64,000 bases of DNA from Apoda limacodes (lineage: Eukaryota > Arthropoda > Insecta > Lepidoptera > Limacodidae): contig OX291552.1 of the NCBI GenBank assembly GCA_946406115.1, positions 1,612,001-1,676,000 of the forward strand. The letters are read 5' to 3'. The translations under genes were made by a program, and so were the position numbers. The notes below the pieces were generated by a model. That model did no database searches. It saw nothing but the letters and a program-made list of their open reading frames with translations, and was not told the origin of the DNA. Within the stretch, counting starts at the first letter, position 1. Each line of letters opens with the position of its first letter. Below are positions 1 to 17,769 of this stretch, in pieces.

Positions 1-170
1 GCTCCGCTCCGGTCTTAGCGTTATGATTCGTAGCCTATAGCCTTCCTCGATAAATAAGATATCTAACACTGAAAGATTTTTTTCAAATCGGACCAGTAGT
101 TCCTGATATTAGCGCGTTCAAACAAACAAACAAACAAACAAACAAACAAACAAACTCTTCAGCTTTATAA
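1..170. repeat. Dispersed repeat end with (CAAA)9 microsatellite
   Basis: Bases 119-154 are nine perfect CAAA units. The sequence before and after them (ATCGGACCAGTAGTTCCTGA type, then CTCTTCAGCTTTATAATATT) resembles the terminal part of a short non-autonomous repeat that is widespread in Lepidoptera. The element runs off the left edge of the window. Family identity is from memory of the motif, not from a search. Confidence 0.5.
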
Positions 171-339
171 TATTATATATATAGTATTGAAGAAGATTTT
201 TTTTATGTTTTTGAGTGAGTTTAACCTTTTTGGAATAAAATCGAATTGAGTTGTCAAATATGTGTCAAAATAAAATGTAATTTAAATCAAAAGCGCTAAG
301 GAGTATTAATATCAACTTCGAAGCAAATTACTACCAAAA

Positions 340-562
340 TAACTTTCTGCCCCTTCTTAACCCCGTTAGGGGATGAATTTCAATAAAATACGTAACACGT
401 CTTTCACCAATTCTGTTAAAAAAGGTTTATGCCAAATTTCAAGGAGATTGTACCAAGGAATCAGGTTGTCCCATACAAACTTTGGTCTCATCGATCACCG
501 GTTTAGGCTGTGCGTTGATCCATCAGTCATTCAGGACAAAGCCTTTTATATGTATAGATGAG
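340..562 (+). repeat. Dispersed lepidopteran-type repeat
   Basis: The block starting CCCCGTTAGGGGATGAATTT and ending near CAGTCATTCAGGACAAAGCC resembles the conserved body of an abundant non-coding lepidopteran repeat (probably the inner part of the element whose tail is at 1-170). The 62-codon open frame inside it (373-561) has no recognisable protein features and I treat it as chance. Confidence 0.4.
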
Positions 563-649
563 TGAAAAAGGAAAAAGTTTAAAATCTTTTACTTTCAAAT
601 AGTTTTGTACAGTATCAAGTACACTTAATCTAGATCCATACGCCGATAT

Positions 650-778
650 TCTAAGTTAGCTTTATTTACTATCCATGCCACTAATTCTGCTTTTTCAGTA
701 GCTGTAAGTTTAATAGTTGATGGCCCCATTCTCCCCTTCCATGACTTTGAAATACCTTATTTATCTATTGTGAGGGTA
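650..778 (-). pseudogene. Fragment of a pogo-like transposase N-terminal HTH
   Basis: Reading the minus strand leftward from about 778 gives an open stretch GISKSWKGRMGPST followed by LTATEKAELVAWI and KANLEYRRMDLD, then a stop. This has the feel of the N-terminal helix-turn-helix of pogo/Tigger-type DDE transposases, where GIPK-type and 'L..EEE..LV.WI' patterns recur. Only about 42 residues survive, with stops on both sides and no DDE domain nearby, so it is a relic if real. The assignment rests on pattern memory only. Confidence 0.35.
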
Positions 779-779
779 G

Positions 780-1136
780 ATAGGTGCTTACTTATATTGT
801 AAAGTTTATCACATTAAAGTAAACACAAAACGATCTCGCACATAAACAGCAAACAGGCAAATCAGTGAGTGCACGGGTCGTCACTCGTCACTCGTCAGCG
901 GCAAATACTATTGCTGAGACTAACAAATGAAATATCATCCAAATATTTATGATTTCACATCAAGTTCCTGGCGCAACAAGTTCCATTTTATTTCTTCTTC
1001 GTACAAAGCTTATTATAAAAATGTACTCCGTACAAAATACTTGTCATAACCTTTTTTAATATAAAGTGTATATCATTCAGTGATTAGTTATTTTTAGAAC
1101 GTTACATGAGATATGTCGAGGTAACTTGGTGTAGTT
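780..1136. other. No recognisable feature
   Basis: AT-rich sequence with a short GTCACTC double repeat near 880-895. No coding, RNA or clear repeat signal was recognised. Confidence 0.4.
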
Positions 1137-1446
1137 ACTCAAACTCAACAGAGCGCAGCGGGCAAGACTTGCTGCACGTATGAATACTGCTGCCATTCCT
1201 GGGTGCATCACAGACGAGCGGGTATTGTATTCTGAGGACATTCAGTTGTTTAAAATGATGTCCACGGCTTCTCTTTAATATCAGTGATGGCAGGGAGATA
1301 AACCTCACACTTGGAACCCAAATGGTTGGATTACGTAGAGTGCGGTTATAGAGGAACTTCTATAGGAGAAGGAACGGTTAAATTGTAGAATAAACTATGT
1401 GCTTAGGTGTTACTTGAGGACTGCAGTATAGTTCTTCGAGAAGGGG
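1137..1446 (+). mobile_element. Decayed LINE-A 3' fragment
   Basis: The sequence aligns by eye with the last third of the LINE-A reverse transcriptase region seen at 42470-42960 and, inverted, at 49480-49940. Shared pieces include CTCAACAGAGCG, CTGCTGCCAT, TATTCTGAGGA, ATGATGTCCACGGCT, AGTGCGGTT, AGAGGAACTTC and GACTGCAGTATAG. It carries many substitutions, small indels and in-frame stops, so it is old. The hairpin-rich MITE starts about 30 bp after its recognisable end. Confidence 0.65.
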
Positions 1447-1476
1447 GTGATTACATTTGAAAAAGGTCAAAAACAC

Positions 1477-1716
1477 CTCTAGTAGCAGTAGTCCGGTTGT
1501 TAGTCCGGTTGACCGAACTACTGAAACTTTTAAGTTGCAATAGTTCGGTTGTGACAAAGAACCGAACTATTAATACCTTTTTAGTAGCAACAGTCCGGTT
1601 ACTTAATAATCTAAACAAAATATATTTACAAACTATTTTATATCAAAAACACATTTTTTTTGCAAAATTAACGTTATCTTAAAAAAAAACAAATGAGTGT
1701 GGAAAAACAAATGAAT
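1477..1716 (+). mobile_element. Hairpin-rich MITE, copy 1
   Basis: About 240 bp running from CTCTAGTAGCAGTAGTCCGG to AAACAAATGAAT. The first half is built from repeated TAGTCCGGTT / AACCGAACTA words and contains a perfect 12-bp hairpin (1539-1550 against 1560-1571, 9-nt loop). The second half is A/T-rich. A closely similar copy lies inverted at 19367-19604, where its insertion into a LINE defines the ends. No transposase is encoded. The left edge of the 6,028-bp duplication (1604) cuts through it. Confidence 0.75.
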
Positions 1717-3972
1717 GTCATTTTTTTTATCATAAAAACCCTTTTTAGGAAATTTTCTTTAAATTATGTTAGGTGACTTGGATCGAGTAGGTAGGTATAA
1801 TAAAAACTTCCATTTTTTTGCAAATATTATGTATAATATTTTTGCTTGTTGCGTTCCATTACAAAGTATCAACACTCACGTACAGACAGACAGATCTACT
1901 TACTACAGGACGAGTCGCTCTCGGCAATGCGACGCCGCTCACAGGGGCGCTGCGTTTTTGTTACCTTTTCATACAAAATATTTAAAAACTAACCGTAGCG
2001 CCGCGAAACTAGCAAATCTAAACAGCGTCATAAAAAAATTTGCTGCCACAGTTTTAAAAAGTACAAATTATATACAATATAGACATTCAGAGGTATAAAA
2101 GTAACTAAGCATTCAGCGTCACCATTATCGGTCTACTTACAGAGATCTCTATGTATGTAACCTTACCTACACTCGGGTCAATCCGCAATAATACTTGAAC
2201 GACCCTTGGCATGGGGTGTACATTTATCACGTCCCAATATCGATAGTTTGGTCAACTTCCTCACCTTATGATAATATGCATGATACTCATAAATACAAAT
2301 TTTATTCATCAATATTTTTTCCATAGAACCGCAATAACTCGGATATAGACATGTAGATACCCGGACTGTCTCCCTACTTTACCAGCAATGTTCCTTTTGT
2401 ACTATACACTTAGAACAATGGATAACATAAAAAACGGTCCACCCATACACCTGTCATGAGGCGCGATCCAGGTAATGTCGCTGTGAACGCACCAGTTATT
2501 ACTAATTACGGGTAAGCAGAAACTCTGTTAACTCTAATATTCTAAATGCATTGAACGAAGGAATTAAAAACACAAACTACACACTCACATAACACATTTA
2601 TGTACAAAATTTATTATAAATTTAGTAATTACCAACAGTGGTAGGTATAGTTAAGCTAAGGCCGGCGGCGCGCGGCGCTCTACAAAAAGTACTCAAAATA
2701 ATACTTGCATTAAATGATTGTGTTTTATTGGAATGTTTTTAATAATAAAACACTGATAATTCCATTGCTCCGGATAAATACAAAATGACAGCTTAGTAAG
2801 CTCCGAAACCACATAAAAGTGGGTGATAACTTTAAGTGAAGGAAGTAATAAAGTGTTACCACAAGCAGCACGCACACAAACATCCGCCGCGCACACAGTT
2901 ACGTGCCACAGTACACACACACACACAGGCGTGCCCAATACATATTTTGGATACAGCTAGCAATTTCTCTAATCTTTATACATATGAAGGAAATAAATTT
3001 AGTATAATTTTAAACAATGAGAATGATTTTGAATTAGACAACATTTTACATTTTATAGGCCTGTTCGAAAACAGTCAAATATAGTAGATAAAAGCTATAT
3101 AATACTGTAACTAACACACAAACGGACACGCCCACATACGTCATTTTCTAACTTACAAGTACAAAATAAATAGAAATCCTTACATAACATAACATTGTCC
3201 ACTCTCTCCTTAAACTGCGACTTTACATATATTTTTAGTTTCTATGGAATATTAAAAAAGATATATAACTTTTTAGTGATTTTTCATTTTAAATAGAAAA
3301 TAATTCACAAGCACAAAGCTTAAAGTATAACAATCACTTGAATAATGTTCACAATCAGTGCCGTTGGCGTACACATACCAAGCTTTATATCGCAATATAC
3401 ATACATACTTAATTAATATTTACTGTTTGTGACTTTACAAAAATTTACTTTTTCGAGTTTATTAAATAAATTATCACAATAATTGTGAACAGTATTCAAC
3501 GCAATGCCAGCACCAACACCAACATGGGCGAATATCATACATTATAATATATAATACAGTGTTTTAATAATATCGATCGACAGACGTCACACGACGCCTT
3601 CATGCATTCGAAAACAAACACTATTCCATCCCACTTAGGTCCACAATTACTTTGTCACAAAAAACCCTACTGAGAATCAATCCAACAACTAATCTGTACA
3701 CGTTTAAGTCATACCAGGGTCGGTGGGCCCCGCTCGCCGGGCGCTCTTGCTCCCGCTCCCGCTCACGGTCTACCAGGGGGGTTTTTAATTAAGAAGCAGA
3801 TCTTCAGAATACTATTTTAACATGTAACTTGCGGACATCAATGTACAAAATCTTAAACTAACGTTTGATAATATTCCAATTTTAAAAACCCTCTGGAAAC
3901 TGAGTTACCCGGCGCAGTGTAAAAAAGTTGATGCCGGGGCCATAATGAGGTCCCGAGCGCCATGCGCGGGAC
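1717..3972 (-). other. Ral 3' UTR/downstream sequence, duplicated copy 1
   Basis: AT-rich non-coding sequence downstream of the orphan exon 4. It includes a short (AC)n run near 2916-2931, a GC-rich patch at 3722-3775 and several TTTATT words (AATAAA on the minus strand) that could be poly(A) signals; which is used cannot be told. Several 60-110-codon open frames here are identical in both duplicate copies and show no protein features. Confidence 0.4.
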
Positions 3973-4666
3973 CTACAATATGGCGCACTTGATTTTCCTG
4001 CGCTTCTTGCCCTTGACATCCCCGTTGGTGGCGCGGCTATCGTCAGACTTGCGCGAACGGATCTCACGCATCAGGTCAAAGAATACCTGCCGAAGGGAGA
4101 GGTCAGATACAGCGCCCGCAACCACACAAATACAGACGAGCACAAATAAAGCTTAGGTCAATGCAGATCCCACAAATGAGAACAAGACGAAAAACACTGC
4201 AACAGTACTGTTCGGACGATAAAAGTTTAGTGAAAGGGTAAGGTTAGGCAATATTTTATTTTAAAGTAGATGTAATCCAACTTTGCTGAAGTTTGAAACT
4301 TGGACATTTTGCAAACGTCACAAAGTTGGTACAGACGTGTACCAACGAAAATTTAGTTCGAGTTCCATATTGAAGTTTCTTAAATAAACACCATCCTAGT
4401 AATTTGCGAACATTAATTGCTTGCTCTCAAAATACTTAATCTTAATGTGCATAAAATTAGTTTGCGCGTGTGTACGTTGTCAGTGCTTTACCTTGTCGAC
4501 GTGCTCGCGCGTCTTGGCGGAAGTCTCGACGTAGGGCACCTGCCAGGCGGCGGCGCGGTCCCGGCACGTCTCCAGCGGGACGCGTCGCTTCTCCGCGAGG
4601 TCGCACTTGTTCCCCACCAGCAGGAACGGAATGTTCTCGTCATTTTTAACGCGTAAAATTTGTTCC
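3973..4666 (-). pseudogene. Orphan duplicate of Ral exons 3 and 4
   Basis: Exon 3 (4666-4492) and exon 4 (4086-3973) recur here exactly 6,028 bp to the left of the copies that adjoin the rest of Ral. They encode the G4 motif NKCD, the G5 motif ETSAK and the C-terminal CAIL box without any lesion. Splice sites are also intact. No exon 1 or 2 lies between the two copies, so this set has no promoter-proximal part of its own. It could be used only if transcription reads through the nearer terminal exon and splices over it; the protein would be identical. I call it an orphan partial copy rather than a second gene. Confidence 0.85.
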
Positions 4667-7084
4667 CTGAAAGACATCAATACAACACGTTTATTTCGCA
4701 ACTCAGTCCAAGTCATACAAATGAGAACATATTTATTTAGAGGCCGCTAACCAGCTCCCAGCACCAGCAATTCGATACTCTGATAAGTACAATCAATAAA
4801 AAAGTGGATAGTAATTTCATTTCCGAAACCATGAGTAAAACCTAGAACTATACACGTGCACTTAGATAATAAGTGAACAGAGGCAAGTTTTTAACACAAC
4901 ATTGTACATTTAGAAAACGTAATAACATCTGCAGGCATTAGGCGTAGTTTCCTAAAGTTCATTAATAATTTCTAAATTTTTGGGTCTGAATAGAAATTTC
5001 TAACTATTGTTTAATTTACTATCTGCAACTGTAGTTATAGCAGCTGCTTTATGCAGTACACAAACCCGCTCTATAATTCTTAAAATCATTTGAGCTATCA
5101 GCAACATAATAATTATAAAAAGTATAAGAAGAGTTGGCGTCAAACTTTAGCCCCACTGAAATATTGTGTACATGCGCAGTGACACACGGAACATCTGGCC
5201 CCTCCATCCAGCCGTGATGGCACTGGGTTTGCGTAATCGATTCACAAAACAGATGTTCACAGTTATCTGAGATAAACTGCACTGTATATTAAGTTGACTA
5301 ATAATAACTTTACCGTAAGTATTTTTAACTTCTTTTGAGGGAAGTTATTATAATTGGTCCGAAAATCGAAATCGCTGAATTTGCGTTTTCTTTACGTTTT
5401 GAGATCTGGAGAATAGTTTGCCATCATTCTTAGAGTGATGTCTGTGTGTATCTTAGCTTTTTTTTTGCCCCTCTATATCTCAAGAACGAATGGACCAATT
5501 TCTCTCGTGACCATATCATTCGATACGCCACGTCATTACTTAGATCTGAAAAGAGTGTAAGCAAAATCCATCCACCTGTGGATTTAATCGATCGTTAAAA
5601 AAACTGGTTCTTTTAAAGACGCAATAATAATTTTCATGTATAAATTCTCAAATATAAAAAAAAAAATTTTTCAAGAGAAGTTGCTCGTGCGGTACTCGTA
5701 CTTGCTGCCGAACTAATTTTTATAATTTTTTTTATAAACAAGAATAAAAACAAAAAAAAAACCAATTTGTATAATACTGGTTCTTATTTTGCAGAAAAAA
5801 CCATTATATAATATATTGTCAACAGTTACAATAGTTCGTTACGTATCTAAATAAAATAATATACATTTTTCTAGTTCCTTATAAACTTCAAGATTTTAAT
5901 ATACAAATGCGCGCCACTGACCGAGCAGCCCCACTGAAGCTCGGCTGGTGTTTACTACCTACAACTTTTGTTCTTTTAGTTTAAAACTGTCAAGGAGAAT
6001 ATTACTTCTCTGGTCTTTCATTTTACCACTTATTACTATAAAGCTGATTCTATTAACGACCTATGGGACTTAGTAAAGATAACCTGTAACAGATGCTGTG
6101 TCACTGTACTCGCCTTACCCAGTCCCATAACGAGCCTTTTGTGCGCCCGGTGCGAGCTTTAAAATGTGCGCACTTAAAAAATAGTAATTGCACAAGGAGC
6201 AAACATTAAGTTTGTCATATGTTAAGCGGTCACCTTAGACTATGGAAGCTTGTAACACCAGGGCATGTAGGCGTATCCAAGGGGGTGTTTTGGGCGTTCA
6301 AAGCCCCCTGAAATGCTAAAAATATTTTAAAAACCTTTTCCTTTGTATGACATTTTCTTAAAACTGTGGTCTGAACCTGTTTGTCCTTATTTTTTCATCC
6401 AATAACATTACTCCGTCAATAAAAATAATCGATGGTTTCTTAAATCTGCATTTTGTAACAAAACCAATACTAAAAGTACCATTATGTCATCTAGCTGTTT
6501 AATATCAATTGAATTATAAGTGTGATATATTCTTGTACCCGCCTTTTGAAGCTCTTTATTTTGATACCCAACTCAAAAAAAAAAAAATTTTAACCCACAC
6601 ATTACAGCGCATAAAATTCGCCATTTTAATTTTTTAAGAATTTCATGTACCCAGTGTCACTCTCACAGTTGAGTCGAATCAAACTACCACTTACCTACCG
6701 CACAAACTAATTCATTTAAGTGAAAAAAGATCATAAAATCATAATCAGCCGTCAAAGAATTTTAAATAAGATGTTTAAAGTTTGTTACAACAGTCATCCA
6801 CTGACCAGTTGGAATAAGATGAAGAGGATATGTAGGATATGTAATAGTATGTATATGCTATTGACAAAAATATTAAAGCACTAAACCAGGTTTTTATTTA
6901 AGACACCACTGTAAAACCATGCAAATGACTCCGCTGACTTGATAACTCACCCTTATATTTTTTACCAAAGGCAGACAAATAAGAAGAGACTTGACGCGAG
7001 TGGGTATTGGTATTGGTATTAGAGCTATTTAATAACAAAGGGTCAATGATTCGTCATTAATTATGTGTATATTAACGTATTTAA
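4667..7084 (-). other. Duplicated Ral intron sequence, copy 1
   Basis: Non-coding AT-rich sequence corresponding to the intron upstream of Ral exon 3. It contains a 45-bp relic of the LINE-A 3' end (minus strand, 6222-6268, TAAGCGGTCACC then TATGGAAGCTTGTAACACCA). Otherwise nothing was recognised. Confidence 0.4.
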
Positions 7085-7631
7085 AATCCTAGACTGGAGC
7101 GAATATGGTATAAGAATTAATGGAGTATCATTAAACCACTTAAGATTTGCAGACGATCTTATATTAATCAGCTAACAACCAAATACTTTACAAAGGATGC
7201 TCGAAGACCTTATCTACGAAATTGAAAAAGTTGGCCTGACAATAAATACAGCAAAAACAAAAGTTATGTCTAATAAAGAGAAAACTCCCATAATTCCGAA
7301 CAACAGCGTCATAGAATACGTAGACGAGTATACATATTTAGGGCAAATCATATCTCCAACAGAACTAACAAGAAAAGAGATAAATAATAGAATAATCCTA
7401 GCATGGAAGAGATACTGGTCCTTAAAAGAAGTCATGAGAAACCCCAGGATAGCAATCAAAGCGAAGAAGAAAATATTTAACTCATGTATACTACCAAGTT
7501 TGACTTATGGTTGCCAGACATGGAGTCTAACAAACGAGGGCATAAAAAGACTACAAACCTGTCAACATAACATGGAACGCAGTATGCTCAATATACAAAT
7601 AAGAGATAAAATACGACTCAAATCAATACAA
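7085..7631 (+). mobile_element. RTE-type LINE fragment truncated by the duplication junction
   Basis: This is the 5' part of the RTE relic seen more completely at 13113-14020. Translation gives a reverse-transcriptase FADDL box near 7150, a stop shortly after, then about 145 open residues (7197-7634) with the thumb-region pattern YTYLGQII and the connection-region pattern LPSLTYGCQTWSL. At 7631 the sequence jumps directly into the second half of the MITE, which is the tandem-duplication junction. The frame therefore ends at a stop created by the fused sequence. Confidence 0.85.
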
Positions 7632-7744
7632 TAATAATCTAAACAAAATATATTTACAAACTATTTTATATCAAAAACACATTTTTTTTGCAAAATTAAC
7701 GTTATCTTAAAAAAAAACAAATGAGTGTGGAAAAACAAATGAAT

Positions 7745-10000
7745 GTCATTTTTTTTATCATAAAAACCCTTTTTAGGAAATTTTCTTTAAATTATGTTAG
7801 GTGACTTGGATCGAGTAGGTAGGTATAATAAAAACTTCCATTTTTTTGCAAATATTATGTATAATATTTTTGCTTGTTGCGTTCCATTACAAAGTATCAA
7901 CACTCACGTACAGACAGACAGATCTACTTACTACAGGACGAGTCGCTCTCGGCAATGCGACGCCGCTCACAGGGGCGCTGCGTTTTTGTTACCTTTTCAT
8001 ACAAAATATTTAAAAACTAACCGTAGCGCCGCGAAACTAGCAAATCTAAACAGCGTCATAAAAAAATTTGCTGCCACAGTTTTAAAAAGTACAAATTATA
8101 TACAATATAGACATTCAGAGGTATAAAAGTAACTAAGCATTCAGCGTCACCATTATCGGTCTACTTACAGAGATCTCTATGTATGTAACCTTACCTACAC
8201 TCGGGTCAATCCGCAATAATACTTGAACGACCCTTGGCATGGGGTGTACATTTATCACGTCCCAATATCGATAGTTTGGTCAACTTCCTCACCTTATGAT
8301 AATATGCATGATACTCATAAATACAAATTTTATTCATCAATATTTTTTCCATAGAACCGCAATAACTCGGATATAGACATGTAGATACCCGGACTGTCTC
8401 CCTACTTTACCAGCAATGTTCCTTTTGTACTATACACTTAGAACAATGGATAACATAAAAAACGGTCCACCCATACACCTGTCATGAGGCGCGATCCAGG
8501 TAATGTCGCTGTGAACGCACCAGTTATTACTAATTACGGGTAAGCAGAAACTCTGTTAACTCTAATATTCTAAATGCATTGAACGAAGGAATTAAAAACA
8601 CAAACTACACACTCACATAACACATTTATGTACAAAATTTATTATAAATTTAGTAATTACCAACAGTGGTAGGTATAGTTAAGCTAAGGCCGGCGGCGCG
8701 CGGCGCTCTACAAAAAGTACTCAAAATAATACTTGCATTAAATGATTGTGTTTTATTGGAATGTTTTTAATAATAAAACACTGATAATTCCATTGCTCCG
8801 GATAAATACAAAATGACAGCTTAGTAAGCTCCGAAACCACATAAAAGTGGGTGATAACTTTAAGTGAAGGAAGTAATAAAGTGTTACCACAAGCAGCACG
8901 CACACAAACATCCGCCGCGCACACAGTTACGTGCCACAGTACACACACACACACAGGCGTGCCCAATACATATTTTGGATACAGCTAGCAATTTCTCTAA
9001 TCTTTATACATATGAAGGAAATAAATTTAGTATAATTTTAAACAATGAGAATGATTTTGAATTAGACAACATTTTACATTTTATAGGCCTGTTCGAAAAC
9101 AGTCAAATATAGTAGATAAAAGCTATATAATACTGTAACTAACACACAAACGGACACGCCCACATACGTCATTTTCTAACTTACAAGTACAAAATAAATA
9201 GAAATCCTTACATAACATAACATTGTCCACTCTCTCCTTAAACTGCGACTTTACATATATTTTTAGTTTCTATGGAATATTAAAAAAGATATATAACTTT
9301 TTAGTGATTTTTCATTTTAAATAGAAAATAATTCACAAGCACAAAGCTTAAAGTATAACAATCACTTGAATAATGTTCACAATCAGTGCCGTTGGCGTAC
9401 ACATACCAAGCTTTATATCGCAATATACATACATACTTAATTAATATTTACTGTTTGTGACTTTACAAAAATTTACTTTTTCGAGTTTATTAAATAAATT
9501 ATCACAATAATTGTGAACAGTATTCAACGCAATGCCAGCACCAACACCAACATGGGCGAATATCATACATTATAATATATAATACAGTGTTTTAATAATA
9601 TCGATCGACAGACGTCACACGACGCCTTCATGCATTCGAAAACAAACACTATTCCATCCCACTTAGGTCCACAATTACTTTGTCACAAAAAACCCTACTG
9701 AGAATCAATCCAACAACTAATCTGTACACGTTTAAGTCATACCAGGGTCGGTGGGCCCCGCTCGCCGGGCGCTCTTGCTCCCGCTCCCGCTCACGGTCTA
9801 CCAGGGGGGTTTTTAATTAAGAAGCAGATCTTCAGAATACTATTTTAACATGTAACTTGCGGACATCAATGTACAAAATCTTAAACTAACGTTTGATAAT
9901 ATTCCAATTTTAAAAACCCTCTGGAAACTGAGTTACCCGGCGCAGTGTAAAAAAGTTGATGCCGGGGCCATAATGAGGTCCCGAGCGCCATGCGCGGGAC
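7745..10000 (-). other. Ral 3' UTR and downstream region, functional copy
   Basis: Same sequence as 1717-3972. It begins right after the Ral stop codon (10001) and must contain its 3' UTR. TTTATT words (AATAAA on the minus strand), for example near 9486, are candidate cleavage signals. A GC-rich patch at 9750-9803 reads on the minus strand as a short Arg/Glu-rich open frame without an ATG. No other gene was recognised. Confidence 0.45.
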
Positions 10001-15397
<5,397 letters not shown>

Positions 15398-16244
15398 CTA
15401 CAAACAAACAAACACACATGTATTCAGTATTGTGTTCAGGACATACTGGACTCATCCCCGGATATTTTATGACAACCATAATAAATTGTATTGCTATTAT
15501 TTTTTAAGAATGCTGTATTTGTGAACAGCAAATAATCCAGAATTCTTTTTTTTAAATTATTTATTTTATTTTACATGAAAATCAATAGTTTCTATAGTAT
15601 AGCAACCTCAGTCTATTTTTATCCATCACAAAAACCTACATTAGTCCGACTCGTGTATCACCTCAAGATATAGAATGCGTTCGATTTACCATTATCTAAT
15701 TTAATTTTCTGCCGAATAGGTTTTTTGCTCAATGCGACCGTGTAGTTCGAAATTTATAATTTTATTATCTCAGGGGAACTTAAATGTTAAAAAATTTATG
15801 TTTATACACGATAATCGGCGAATAAAATGTCCTCTTAGAGTAGGAATGTTAAAAATAAAAATTATTTAAATAGAAAAACCCGACTGTAAAAACATTAAGA
15901 ACTAATAATAAATATATTATAACAATAAGTGCACGAAAAACATACTAAATATTTAACTGTAAGGAGGCAGAACTCATTTTAATGCAAGTACAAATAGCCT
16001 CTTATAAATATTTTGCCTGGCTGCGGGCTACAGGCTGTGGGAGAGACATGAGACATCAGTGAATTCAAATCTTTTGCAGTAAGTAGTGGTAATTGGTGAC
16101 TAAACTAAACATAACATATTATACAGTAAAAAGTTATATAATACTGGAAGGAAATTACCGGAACTTGCGGGCATTGGATGCTTCATTGAAAATAATTTGA
16201 CATTACAAAGTGATAATGTAAATTTGTTCCTTTGTATACGCTTT

Positions 16245-16480
16245 CTCGCAGCCTAGTTGTTAGCGTTGACGGCTGATGTACACAGGGTGTGGGTTCGATT
16301 CCTGCACTGGACCAAACATTTGTGTTTGTTTTGAGTTTGAGTGTATTAATGTATGATATGTGTGTTTACAAAAAAAAAATTATTTAAATTATTTGCATCC
16401 GTTTTTCATAATACAAGCTTTGCTTAGTTTGGGGCCAGACGACGCTGTGTGATATGTCCATCCATAAATTATTATGATAT
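16245..16480 (+). mobile_element. tRNA-derived SINE
   Basis: A tRNA-like head has a possible A box at 16254-16265 (TAGTTGTTAGCG) and a perfect Pol III B box GGTTCGATTCC at 16292-16302. The head is followed by a non-tRNA body and the tail motif AAGCTTTGCTTAGTTTGGGG with TGTGTGATATGTCC, which recurs at SINE 3' ends in Lepidoptera. Pol III internal promoters of this type drive SINE transcription. It is not a functional tRNA, because no cloverleaf anticodon arm can be formed. Confidence 0.75.
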
Positions 16481-16759
16481 TATTAATTTTACGTATAAGG
16501 GTAAGCTCCGGAACTTACGGACCGATTTTGAAAATTTGAAAGACAATGTTATGTCACGTCAGGCACATAGAGTATTGCGTTTGTCACGTCAGGCGTTAGG
16601 CCCACAGTGAATTGCGTTCGTCACGCACTGCACAGTTCAAGGACAGTTTTTTTATCACTCAGCGTCCACCGATCTATGCCATATAGTTTTTATTATAATA
16701 AAAGTGTGTGACGCAAACATCCATTTTCATCGTTAAATCATTTTGAATATATTTTGTAT

Positions 16760-17130
16760 TAGCTATTGCTCGCGGCTTTACCCGCCCTAAATCTGGTTTT
16801 CGGCGTGGAAGGATTCCTACGTCAACTCTTTGATTATACTACAGAAGTTTGTTACATAGCAAGATATAACGGTAACTATAGTTCGTTTAAGTGGAATTCG
16901 GTTATAGTTACTCCCGCGGGAACTTTTAAATTTTCCAAGGTAAAAAGTATTTCTGCGTCTCTGACACTATCTCCGTCTAAAATTTCATAAGTGTATGTAT
17001 GTAGGTATGTTTGTCCACGTGTATCTCAGAAACTGGTGATTAGATTTTTTAATGGATTAGATACCGTTCAACTAAGGGGACAGTGCAAATTTCATCAAAA
17101 TCCGTTATATAGTTCTCAAGATATGGATTG
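16760..17130 (+). repeat. Dispersed repeat (CGCGGCTTTACCCGCC type)
   Basis: Contains CTCGCGGCTTTACCCGCC and CTCCCGCGGGAACTTTTAAA, then GTATGTATGTAGGTATGTTTGTCC and TCAGAAACTGGTGATTAGAT. These are typical fragments of abundant non-coding lepidopteran repeats. The 74-codon open frame in it is not thought to be a gene. Confidence 0.5.
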
Positions 17131-17459
17131 TTAAGTGTCTTGGGTACCAATCACTAGAACACGTCGTCGGCGTCGATGCAACGTCGCAATTCTAAACGGC
17201 GGAACTTATTGTGTTTATCTGCAAATACCCTATTGTTTGCAGATTTAATACCACTGAGATGGCAAACAAGCAGATGGCCTACCTAATTTTATGCGGTTAC
17301 CGTAGCCTGTGAACGTTTGCAACGCCATCCAGGGACATTATTTATTTCCGACTGATATCTATATTTAGGTATGTCCAGGTCCCTACCAACAAAAAATTTG
17401 AAACTAAAAAAATTACACCACCTTCAAAATCTCAATAAAAAGTAAATATTATAATTATT

Positions 17460-17765
17460 TATATATATTATGTATATCTACAATTTAGTCCCTGGAAAAC
17501 CGAGCTTTGCTCATTTTTTTGTTGATTATTGTAAAGTGGTAAAAAATAATAGTATTACTACTAGCCAATCGATGCCAGGAAGAGTCATATTTTTCAGTTT
17601 ATCACTGCCTGAAAACACGGATAAAACGACGTTTTCTAAAAATGATACTAGCTAGATCGATTTATCGCCCCCGGGGGTCCTGCGTACTAAATTTTATGAA
17701 AATCGTTGGAGCCGTATATAAACATACATACATACAAGAATTGCTCGTTCAAAGGTATTAGATAT
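17460..17765 (-). repeat. Dispersed repeat related to 43670-43990
   Basis: Shares, in inverted orientation, TATTACTACTAGCCAATCGATGCCAGGAAGAGTCATAT-like sequence, the TTTATCACTGCCTGAAAACA block and the GCTAGATCGATTTATCGCC block with 43690-43900. It ends with ACATACATACAAGAATTGCTC. The two copies define a family of about 300 bp. Confidence 0.6.
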
Positions 17766-17769
17766 ACAT

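Larger units (their letters stand above)
1604..7631. repeat. 6,028-bp tandem duplication, unit 1
   Basis: Every base pair I compared from 1604 to 7631 recurs at +6028. The match begins at T1604 (T1603 and A7631 differ) and ends where A7633 and C13661 diverge. The unit holds Ral exons 4 and 3, their 3' flank, most of the intron between exons 3 and 2, half of a MITE and the 5' part of an RTE fragment. No substitution or indel was seen by eye in about 6 kb, including AT-rich intron and homopolymer runs. Confidence 0.95.

Noticed and set aside
1766..2098. 110-codon plus-strand frame, repeated at 7794-8126
   Set aside because: Identical only because of the tandem duplication; no family pattern, odd composition, and it lies in the 3' flank of Ral on the opposite strand.
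4417..4656. 79-codon plus-strand frame (also 10445-10684)
   Set aside because: Antisense shadow of Ral exon 3; the minus strand carries the conserved NKCD and ETSAK motifs.
3973..4666. Second, independent Ral paralogue
   Set aside because: Exons 1 and 2 are present only once and the sequence is identical to the other copy, so it is a partial tandem duplicate.
16245..16315. Possible tRNA gene because of the perfect B box
   Set aside because: Acceptor and anticodon arms do not pair and the sequence runs into a SINE body and tail.
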